DNA from: Candidatus Hydrogenedentota bacterium
GTDB taxonomy: Bacteria > Hydrogenedentota > Hydrogenedentia > Hydrogenedentales > CAITNO01
NCBI GenBank assembly: GCA_022710255.1
Contig: JAKLHG010000045.1
Span: 1 to 12,891 of the forward strand
Length of the DNA: 12,891 nucleotides
Direction of reading: 5' to 3'
Part shown: positions 1 to 5,605 of the stretch, piece by piece
Layout: every line of letters starts with the position of its first letter
Numbering within the stretch: position 1 is the stretch's first letter
The notes under the pieces: model-generated
Told to the model about the DNA's origin: nothing
Databases searched by the model: none
The model's input: only the letters and a program-made list of their open reading frames with translations
Program-made: the position numbers and the translations under genes

Positions 1-1
1 C

Positions 2-610
2 GCCCACGCCGCCATGGCCAACTATTGGGGCGATCCGACTGCGCGCCTGATGGGACGCATGACCCTCAATCCCATCAAGCATGCCGACCTGATGGGCACC
101 GTTATCCTGCCCTTGTTTGCCATGATTACCGGAATCCGATTTCTGTTTGGCTGGGCAAAGCCGGTGCCCTTTAATCCGCGTAATTTGACGGACCGGAAAC
201 GGGGCCCCGTGTTTATCGCGCTGGCCGGACCCGGCTCGAACTTCCTGCTGTTGTGCTTTTCCGTTGCCCTGCTGCGCGCCATGGCGTTTCTGCCGGAATC
301 AGGACTCCTGGACCAGTTCATCATGATCGTGCTGTACCTGGTCATGATAAACGCGGTGTTGCTCTTGTTCAATCTGATACCGCTGCCCCCGCTGGACGGC
401 CATCATGTGCTCGAGTATTTCCTGCCCTATGAAATGAAGCGAAGCTTTGAAAAAATCGGCCCTTACAGTGTGCTGATTCTGTTTTTCCTCGTGTTTTACC
501 TGCACATCCTGGACGTGCCGATGAACCTTTTGTTCAGAGGAGCCCTCCTCTGCGCCTTCTATGGAACCCCCGTATGGGAGAGCCTGGTCTCCGACGGCGT
601 GGGGGGCTGA
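2..610 (+). CDS. M50 (site-2 protease type) membrane metalloprotease, 5'-truncated
   Basis: Intramembrane or membrane-embedded zinc metalloprotease of the compact bacterial M50 family. The frame is open to the left edge. The codons before the first ATG (base 14) read A-H-A-A, and the His at bases 5-7 fits the last His of the HEXXH zinc motif, so ATG 14 is internal and only about 30 residues are missing. Counting from that Met, D7-P-T-A-R-L-M-G-R is the usual block after HEXXH, A71-G-P-G-S-N begins a membrane helix, and N120-L-I-P-L-P-P-L-D-G carries the Asp (D128) that completes the zinc site. Four hydrophobic segments are visible (about 28-46, 66-90, 102-124, 148-165). No PDZ domain is present, unlike RseP. 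It converges on the dehydrogenase with a 6-base gap. The substrate cannot be inferred. Confidence 0.93.
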   Translation, partial: AHAAMANYWGDPTARLMGRMTLNPIKHADLMGTVILPLFAMITGIRFLFGWAKPVPFNPRNLTDRKRGPVFIALAGPGSNFLLLCFSVALLRAMAFLPESGLLDQFIMIVLYLVMINAVLLLFNLIPLPPLDGHHVLEYFLPYEMKRSFEKIGPYSVLILFFLVFYLHILDVPMNLLFRGALLCAFYGTPVWESLVSDGVGG

Positions 611-616
611 TCCATC

Positions 617-1405
617 CTAGCGCATTTCCTGGCCGCCCGTGACATTGATGGCCTGGCCGGTCATATAGCCTGCGGCATCGCTGGCCAGAAAAACCACCAC
701 GTTTGTCACGTCCCGGTATTCACAAGGCCGTTTCATGGGCACCTGGTCAATGTATTTCTGGCGCACCGCCTCTTCGCTGATGCCCTGATTCTTGGCATAC
801 TGCTTGAACAGGCTATTTACCCATAGCGGCGAATTGAGCAGGTTGCCCGGGCACACCGCGTTCACGCGCACCCCCTGTTCCGCGAACTCCAAGGCGAGGC
901 TCTGCGTTAGTCCGATACCGCCGAACTTTGACGCTGCATAGGCGGCGTTCTTGAAACTGCCCTTTTTCCCCGATTTCGAGTTGATCTGGATGATGACGCC
1001 GCTTCCCTGGGGCAGCATGACCCGTGCCGCTTCCCTCGCGCACAGGAAATAGCCGGTCAGGTCAACCTCGAGCACCTTGCGCCAGGCCGACGCCTCAAGC
1101 GTAATCGAATCGCCCGAAATCAGGATGCCCGCGTTGCAGACCATGATATCCAGCCGCCCAAGGCGCGCTGCCGCCGCATCCACCGCGTCGCGCACCCTTT
1201 CAGCATTCGTCACATCCACGCTGTCACAGGAGACCGGGCGGCCCGTGCGTTCGGTGATTTCACGAGCCGTCGCTTCTGCCGCTTCCCGGTTGATGTCCCA
1301 GATGACGACCTCGCAGCCTTCTTCCGCCAGGTGTCCGGAAATTGCGGCGCCCAGGCCCTGGGCGCCGCCCGTTACGATCGCTTTCTTTCCTCTAAGAATG
1401 TCCAT
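617..1405 (-). CDS. srlD: Short-chain dehydrogenase, sorbitol-6-phosphate 2-dehydrogenase-like
   Basis: Classical SDR enzyme (262 aa), most like SrlD, which oxidises D-sorbitol 6-phosphate to fructose 6-phosphate with NAD. Visible parts: TGGAQGLG nucleotide loop at 12-19, Asp37 at the end of beta-2 (favours NAD over NADP), NAG at 91-93, Ser143, Tyr156 and Lys160 as the catalytic set. The stretches IIQINSKSGK, GLTQSLALEFAE, KYIDQVPMKR and INVTGGQ are, from memory, close to enterobacterial SrlD; other SDRs do not share this whole set. I chose ATG at 1405, because an AAGGAG (bases 1416-1421) lies 10 bases upstream; a TTG at 1414 in the same frame is only about 1 base from that site. The canonical tetrad Asn is Asp115 here (VDLTG). 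No PTS or sugar kinase gene is adjacent, so the substrate is uncertain. Confidence 0.9.
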   Translation of the reverse strand: MDILRGKKAIVTGGAQGLGAAISGHLAEEGCEVVIWDINREAAEATAREITERTGRPVSCDSVDVTNAERVRDAVDAAAARLGRLDIMVCNAGILISGDSITLEASAWRKVLEVDLTGYFLCAREAARVMLPQGSGVIIQINSKSGKKGSFKNAAYAASKFGGIGLTQSLALEFAEQGVRVNAVCPGNLLNSPLWVNSLFKQYAKNQGISEEAVRQKYIDQVPMKRPCEYRDVTNVVVFLASDAAGYMTGQAINVTGGQEMR

Positions 1406-1537
1406 AATCACCAAACTCCTTCGTAATCTCCCGGATGGTTGTTGTCACGACTATTGAACGTGGAATCGCACGAAAGGTGCCCGGTTGCGGCTGGCGATAC
1501 CCGTACATCCGCAATGATCAGAGCGGTCCGGGGTGCA

Positions 1538-2296
1538 TTAGGCCAACCGGACAATACTGTCAAACCAATCCCGCTCCACCGTGGGGATCGCGCCTATGGC
1601 GTTTTCCACCGCCGCGGGATCCAGTGTGTCGAAAAGGGCCCGGCCCTCCGACATCACCGCCACGGCGTAGCGCATGCCCTCCCGTTCCGCTTCATCATAC
1701 AGGGAGGGCCGCTTCTCCATGGCCGTGGCAATATCCTTCATGACCGAAGCGCCCGTTTCCAGCAGGCTCCGCTGTGAGAGCAATACCAACAGGGCGACAA
1801 TGTTTTCGATAAAATGTTCGTACCGCCGTGTGCCCAGTTCGGCAAATCCGGCCGCCGCGCATGTTCGGAGTTCGGGCCCTTCCACAGAACAGGGTTCCTG
1901 GGCACGGATGACATCCACCAAGTCCTGTTCCAGGGAGCGGGTCGCTTCAAAGGCCTGGATGACCTGCTTGCCGGCATCCACCGCCCGGGGAAGGTGGCGT
2001 CCAAAACGCACCAGGGATTTGAGTGTGGCGGCCGTGAGCGGCGCCAGGCGCAAAGGCGCGTCAAGCAGGGCCATCAGTCTCTCAAAGGCTTCATCCTGAA
2101 AACACCGCTCCTCCCAATCCGGGTAGATATGCCGAAGCCCGAAATCATGGAGAGCGGTAACGGTGGTGTCCGGCAACCCGTCAAACGCGCGGTACCGCCG
2201 GATGTTGTCCAGCGCATACCGCGCCGCCAGGGAATCCCGCAAGAAGGAAGCCACGGCCTTTTCCAGGGCGTTATCGCCGGATTTCGAAGGTCTCAT
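1538..2296 (-). CDS. Uncharacterised helical protein in acylphosphatase operon
   Basis: I do not recognise this 252-residue protein. It is rich in Leu, Ala, Arg and Glu, looks all-helical, and has no signal peptide, membrane segment or clear catalytic motif. The chosen start is ATG 2296: a GGAG at 2304-2307 lies 7 bases upstream. The frame remains open further upstream to 2419, but that extension runs antisense-free through the acylphosphatase coding sequence in another frame and reads as low-complexity Arg/Gly/Pro, so I rejected it. The gene starts 26 bases before the acylphosphatase stop, suggesting translational coupling. The middle (about residues 55-125) has Trp-Glu-Glu-Arg-Cys and repeated Leu-Ala-Pro helices; the C-terminus ends in a VERDWFDS segment. 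It may partner with the HEAT protein or acylphosphatase, but only by position. Confidence 0.8.
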   Translation of the reverse strand: MRPSKSGDNALEKAVASFLRDSLAARYALDNIRRYRAFDGLPDTTVTALHDFGLRHIYPDWEERCFQDEAFERLMALLDAPLRLAPLTAATLKSLVRFGRHLPRAVDAGKQVIQAFEATRSLEQDLVDVIRAQEPCSVEGPELRTCAAAGFAELGTRRYEHFIENIVALLVLLSQRSLLETGASVMKDIATAMEKRPSLYDEAEREGMRYAVAVMSEGRALFDTLDPAAVENAIGAIPTVERDWFDSIVRLA

Positions 2297-2546
2297 GCAT
2301 ATTCTCCGCATGGCTCCATTCATGCGCCACTCCCGTGACGGAGGCCCAGGCCGGACCTTGCCGGCACCACGCCAATATTTGTTCGAGCGGGTTCCTGGCG
2401 CCTTCGAACCGGGCCTCAACGCTGCCGTCCGCGCGGTTTCTTATCCAGCCGGTCAACCCCAGGCCGACCGCTTCGACGCGTGCGGCATACCGAAAACCAA
2501 CACCTTGTACCCGGCCCGACACAACGACATGCAGGACATCAAACAC
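2271..2546 (-). CDS. acyP: Acylphosphatase
   Basis: Small cytosolic hydrolase (91 aa, the normal family length) that cleaves carboxyl-phosphate bonds such as acetyl phosphate or 1,3-bisphosphoglycerate. The signature is clear: V-S-G-R-V-Q-G-V-G-F-R at residues 9-19, where Arg19 binds phosphate, and G-W-I-R-N-R-A-D-G at 33-41, where Asn37 is the catalytic Asn. The start is GTG at 2546, which overlaps the TGA of the HEAT-protein gene by 8 bases; GGGAAG sits upstream inside that gene. The 3' end overlaps the next gene by 26 bases. Such tight packing on both sides suggests coupled translation within one transcript. The physiological role of bacterial acylphosphatases is poorly defined, so the reaction is confident and the pathway is not. 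Confidence 0.95.
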   Translation of the reverse strand: MFDVLHVVVSGRVQGVGFRYAARVEAVGLGLTGWIRNRADGSVEARFEGARNPLEQILAWCRQGPAWASVTGVAHEWSHAENMHETFEIRR

Positions 2547-3900
2547 CGAATTCTTCCCGGTAACTCAACAGTCTTTCCCGGAATTCCGGCATGGCAAGGG
2601 CAATCACCGCTTTGCAGGCGTTCATGGCGTACTCCTTGTCCACGTTTTCTATGCTGGGCTGAAGCAACGTGATTAAACTGGCCTGGCCGAGCTCCGTCAT
2701 CAGTTCAAACACCAGTTCCGTGACATTTTCGTTGCTGTCGCGAAGCAGTTCCTGGAAAACAGCCATGGCGGAAGGATCGCCCCCTTCCAGCAGCGCCTGC
2801 GCGTTGCGTGCGCGGTAGGTGAGGTTGTCTTCGGTGGGGTCCTCGCGCCGTGAAAGGCGGTTGCGCAAGTATTGCGTCGCCTCGTAGTCGCCGCGCCGGG
2901 CCAGTAGCAACGCCACTTCCGGCGAAAGCGTCGGATAGTTCTTGAAAATATCCTTCAGTTCCTCGATGCCCACCGGGTCCTCAAGATTAAACAAGACCTC
3001 GACCAACCGAAACCGGACCACCCCTTCCGCTTCCAGCAGGCGGAACTTCAACTCTTCCACTACTTTTTCATCGCCCAGTCGGGTCAGCCCGAAAATGGCC
3101 GCCTTCCCTTTATCCGCGTGCAATTCAAAAATCATTTTCATCAGCCCGGGGATGATATCCCGGACACCAAGCCGGGCAAGCGCGCGCGCCGCCGGTGTGG
3201 ACAACTGCACCGCCCGGTCCTGGAACATGCTTCGCAACAGGATAACGCCGTTCTGATAGCCGCACAGTCCCGCCAGACTCGCTGCCTTGACCCGGGCGTT
3301 GCGATTGCCGCTGTCCAGGCCCTGGCCTAAAAGGGCTTCCGAAACGGTGTCGCCCACCAGGTAAAGCGCTCCGGCGGCTTCCAACTGTGTTTCGATATCG
3401 TTGGATTCGGCCAGGTTGCGCAAATAATTATGGGCATCTTCATCGTTCGAAAGGGCGAGCATGGTCGCCGCCTGTATTTTCAAGCCTTGGTTGTCATCCG
3501 ACTCGCCGTAAATCTCCCGGGCACGGGCCCAGGCGCGCTGTACGACCCGCTGGTGTTCCGCTTTCAGCACTTGGGAATCCAACGCCTGGGTATGACGTTT
3601 TTCGACAAGGCCTCCCTGTACTTCAAGGCTTTCAATCGAGTCCATCATGTACGGGATGATGTCGCCCTTTTGATTCATCAGAATAAGACGGTCCTGGCGT
3701 ATCTCCAGCAGTTTCAGGTTCGGATCGCGGGCGCCCGAATCCTTGAGCACCACCGTCAGCATGGTGGGTGTCCCTGCAATTGTCTGCAGCGACGCGGGCG
3801 CTTCCGTGCCGGTTATCGGGATACTGGCGCCTTCCGCAGCCATCACCATGGCGGAAGCAAGAACCGCTGGAAGCACAATCGCAAAAAATACCTGTTTCAT
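2539..3900 (-). CDS. Exported HEAT-repeat protein with N-terminal beta-barrel-like domain
   Basis: 453 residues from ATG 3900, chosen because AGGAG stands 8 bases upstream and the start gives a clean Sec signal peptide (Lys2, hydrophobic core to about residue 19, cleavage near A-M-V-M-A-A-E). Residues about 48-94 alternate hydrophobic and polar residues around VVLKD, LLEI, LILM and IESLEV, as expected of a small SH3- or Sm-like beta domain (inference). From about 135 to the C-terminus there are repeated helical pairs of roughly 30 residues with HEAT-type Ala/Leu spacing, for example AATMLAL, AAGALYL, AASLAGL, AARALARLG and VALLLARRG. HEAT arrays bind proteins and have no catalysis of their own. 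It is the first gene of the trio; being exported, it acts in a different compartment from the acylphosphatase, which has no signal peptide. Confidence 0.88.
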   Translation of the reverse strand: MKQVFFAIVLPAVLASAMVMAAEGASIPITGTEAPASLQTIAGTPTMLTVVLKDSGARDPNLKLLEIRQDRLILMNQKGDIIPYMMDSIESLEVQGGLVEKRHTQALDSQVLKAEHQRVVQRAWARAREIYGESDDNQGLKIQAATMLALSNDEDAHNYLRNLAESNDIETQLEAAGALYLVGDTVSEALLGQGLDSGNRNARVKAASLAGLCGYQNGVILLRSMFQDRAVQLSTPAARALARLGVRDIIPGLMKMIFELHADKGKAAIFGLTRLGDEKVVEELKFRLLEAEGVVRFRLVEVLFNLEDPVGIEELKDIFKNYPTLSPEVALLLARRGDYEATQYLRNRLSRREDPTEDNLTYRARNAQALLEGGDPSAMAVFQELLRDSNENVTELVFELMTELGQASLITLLQPSIENVDKEYAMNACKAVIALAMPEFRERLLSYREEFGV

Positions 3901-3970
3901 AGGTAATACTCCTGGGTTGCAACTGGATATACTGCCCGCCGCTTTCACTGTGGCAATTACGGCACAGAGC

Positions 3971-4016
3971 ATTCTAACCGTTCACGGGGTATCCGTTTCA
4001 AGACGGTATGAACCGT
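3971..4016 (-). promoter_or_regulatory. Possible promoter and operator of the HEAT/acylphosphatase operon
   Basis: On the minus strand TTGAAA (3996-4001) and TAGAAT (3971-3976) form a weak -35/-10 pair with a long 19-base spacer. An inverted repeat, ACGGT-N4-ACCGT (4003-4016), abuts the -35, and another ACCGT half-site (3977-3981) touches the -10. The layout fits a repressor site, but the promoter itself is weak, so this is tentative. Confidence 0.3.
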
Positions 4017-4057
4017 TGTTCAATACCGGCCTTGCATGCGGTCCCAAAATGGCACAA

Positions 4058-4102
4058 GTTCCGGGCTTACGCCGGCGTCTCCGCCCGCCCGGGAGCGGGA
4101 AC
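4058..4102 (-). terminator. GC-rich hairpin downstream of the 4157-4852 gene
   Basis: Outer arms GTTCC (4058-4062) and GGAAC (4098-4102) pair, with GGGC/GCCC inside and a perfect 10-base palindrome, ACGCCGGCGT, at 4069-4078. It lies about 55 bases after the stop of the exported-protein gene, where a transcript end is expected. There is no proper U-run after it, so an intrinsic terminator is only possible; it may instead protect an RNA 3' end. Confidence 0.35.
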
Positions 4103-4156
4103 GACTGGAAGTCCGGGTCAATAAAGCGTCAGAAAAGCCTTCCCGGGCCCCGATTC

Positions 4157-4852
4157 TTACGGCATGCCCTTCCCTTTAAAGTTTTTTTTGGGTCCCTTGT
4201 TCACGCGCACCGAAACGCTATTGGCGGCCTCCTCAGGGGCCTTGCGGTCCATGGCGCTTTCGGCGTCACGGCCACCCTCGCCGTAGCGCGTCAGGAGAAG
4301 TTCCCCGTCGGGGCTGATCATCTTGACAATGCCCATGGGCCGGATGGTTTTATTCACCCAGACCTCTGTTTTTAACAGGCCTTGTGAAATGACGAAATGT
4401 TCGGCTTCCATATCACCCGCGGGCGTGGTGATCTTTTCCATCCCGGTAGAAGCCCGGTCGCCTTCCGTGCCCCCGCTTTTTTCGGAGGCCAGAATATCGG
4501 GCGCCAGGCTCTGCGGCGGTTGCGTCCCTTCCCTGACTAGAATTTCATGCACATTCTGGGCATCGGAGGCCGGCCCTGTCAACAACAGCCGGTAGAGGAC
4601 GGGAAACCCTATTTCGGGCACCACCTCGGTTTCGAGATAATACCCCGTTTTGACACCCACCTCCTTTTGTCCGACAATCGCCTGTCGCATGAACAATTTA
4701 TTTCCCGTCTTGGCATCCTTCAGTTCGTACCAGGCATACACCCCGACTTCCGGATCGACCAAAGCCCCGGACATGATATCGGACAGCACGCCCTCTGCCG
4801 CCGCAACAGAAACAATGGAGAGGACAGCAACGCATGTCAATACAATTCGCAT
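4157..4852 (-). CDS. Exported protein of unknown function
   Basis: 231 residues. ATG 4852 has AGGAGG 9 bases upstream and begins a short Sec signal peptide, with likely cleavage after S-V-A-A-A near residue 19. The mature protein alternates strands and loops and carries a T-T-P-A-G-D-M-E-A-E-H-F stretch followed by VWVN and RPMGIVKM. This pattern (a threshold 'PAG-x-x-x-A-E-H' block, then a statement of charge-rich strands) recalls a family of secreted proteins with a LolA-like half-barrel that I can only compare from memory. The tail is strongly basic (KGPKKNFKGKG). It is transcribed alone: a promoter lies just upstream and a hairpin follows. I do not know its function. Confidence 0.82.
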   Translation of the reverse strand: MRIVLTCVAVLSIVSVAAAEGVLSDIMSGALVDPEVGVYAWYELKDAKTGNKLFMRQAIVGQKEVGVKTGYYLETEVVPEIGFPVLYRLLLTGPASDAQNVHEILVREGTQPPQSLAPDILASEKSGGTEGDRASTGMEKITTPAGDMEAEHFVISQGLLKTEVWVNKTIRPMGIVKMISPDGELLLTRYGEGGRDAESAMDRKAPEEAANSVSVRVNKGPKKNFKGKGMP

Positions 4853-4897
4853 GAGACAAAACCTCCTGACACATTCAAAGCATCCATAACGACCGAT

Positions 4898-4906
4898 AGT
4901 ATAGCA
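4898..4906 (-). promoter_or_regulatory. Extended -10 promoter of the exported-protein gene
   Basis: Minus strand reads TGCTATACT, an extended -10 (TGn plus TATACT, five of six bases of the consensus). No good -35 is present, which is usual for extended -10 promoters. The expected start is near 4891, giving a leader of about 38 bases that includes the AGGAGG. Confidence 0.5.
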
Positions 4907-4968
4907 TAACCGCGCGGGGCGTGCGTTTCGAACACGCCTTCAGGATGCCGCGCATGAAAACCAATACC

Positions 4969-4990
4969 GGCAAACCGGCAAACGGCAAAC
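4969..4990 (+). repeat. Three short direct repeats of GGCAAAC
   Basis: GGCAAAC occurs at 4969-4975, 4977-4983 and 4984-4990, directly before the -35 of the tRNA promoter at 4998. The repeats could be slippage products or binding half-sites; nothing else indicates a role. Confidence 0.6.
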
Positions 4991-4997
4991 CGCCGAT

Positions 4998-5027
4998 TTG
5001 ACCACCTTTTGGATACTGTGTTATCAT
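4998..5027 (+). promoter_or_regulatory. Sigma-70 type promoter of the tRNA gene
   Basis: TTGACC (4998-5003) and TATCAT (5022-5027) each match five of six consensus bases and are 18 bases apart. The predicted start, near 5034, falls just before the mature tRNA 5' end at 5041. Confidence 0.6.
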
Positions 5028-5040
5028 CCTGTATCCTCAT

Positions 5041-5117
5041 GGGCGATTAGCTCAGCTGGTTAGAGCGCTGTCTTCACACGGCAGAGGTCGCAGGTTCGAG
5101 CCCCGCATCGCCCACCA
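5041..5117 (+). tRNA. tRNA-Val (anticodon CAC)
   Basis: A complete 77-base cloverleaf with encoded CCA. The acceptor arms GGGCGAT (5041-5047) and ATCGCCC (5107-5113) pair perfectly. The D stem GCTC/GAGC, anticodon stem CTGTC/GGCAG and T-arm with GGTTCGAGCC are all present. The anticodon loop TTCACAC places CAC at 5075-5077, which reads GUG. The discriminator base is A (5114), as expected for tRNA-Val, followed by CCA. The T-arm and 3' end form a common integrase target, and an integrase remnant starts about 150 bases downstream. Confidence 0.97.
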
Positions 5118-5264
5118 TTCAAAAAATCCTGAAATATAGGGCAAAACCGATGTTTACCTGGGGGCACAGGCGCGGCGTAACCTTAACCAAAAACGGATAC
5201 TGGCTACGTTTTTACAAAGGTTGCCTGCCACGCTGTCAACGATCGTGAACCATCCCTTTCTCAG

Positions 5265-5507
5265 ATGTCTTGCCTGAAACGGTCCTCGTTAAAACACAAC
5301 GCCTACGTCACCTTGAGCGGAATACGCGTCTACCTGGGCGAGTATGGAACGCCCGATGCGCAGGAGCGCTATAACCGGGAAACGGCCGCCTGGCTGGCCC
5401 GGGGACGGGTGTTGCCTGTGGAGGACTGGACGGTATTCTGGATTACCGCGCATTTTCTCAATGCGGCAGCGCAGCTTCTCGAACTGGGCGCGTTCCTATT
5501 CGAATAA
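5265..5507 (+). pseudogene. Remnant of a tyrosine recombinase (phage integrase) N-terminal domain
   Basis: An 80-codon frame whose first half, A-Y-V-T-L-S-G-I-R-V-Y-L-G-E-Y-G then A-A-W-L-A-R-G-R, matches the N-terminal 'VVTLnGRDxYLGxxGSxxSxxEYDRLIAEWLAxGR' pattern I know from integrases common in planctomycete genomes. The catalytic core (Arg, His-x-x-Arg, Tyr) is absent: the frame stops at 5507, where a full integrase would run about 300 residues more. There is no ribosome site before ATG 5265, and the frame is open only back to 5187 (TAA at 5184-5186). Its position and orientation just after a tRNA fit an element that integrated there and then decayed. A functional small DNA-binding protein is an alternative I consider less likely. 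Confidence 0.62.
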
Positions 5508-5542
5508 CGCCTGTTTGCCCGAACAACAGCAGCCGTATTTCC

Positions 5543-5582
5543 AAAAAAGAAGCGAAACCGCCATCTTTACGACAACGGTTCC
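5543..5582 (-). terminator. Probable intrinsic terminator of leuA
   Basis: On the minus strand GGAACCG (5576-5582) pairs with CGGTTTC (5554-5560), with one G-U pair and a 15-base loop. CGCTTC and then six T (5543-5548) follow. It stands 24 bases after the leuA stop. Moderate support, as the loop is large. Confidence 0.5.
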
Positions 5583-5605
5583 ACTTTTTACGGGATACAT
5601 TATCT

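Noticed and set aside
2297..2419. A longer N-terminus for the 1538-2296 gene
   Set aside because: The 41 extra codons lie inside acylphosphatase and read as Arg/Gly/Pro-rich text; the ribosome site and its 7-base spacing favour ATG 2296.
4921..4950. A full second copy of the 9627-9665 palindrome
   Set aside because: Only 11 bases (CAGGATGCCGC) match and the other arm is missing; at best a decayed half.
5118..5605. A second attachment-site copy of the tRNA 3' end
   Set aside because: I looked for a repeat of the T-arm and acceptor end in this stretch and elsewhere in the window and saw none.
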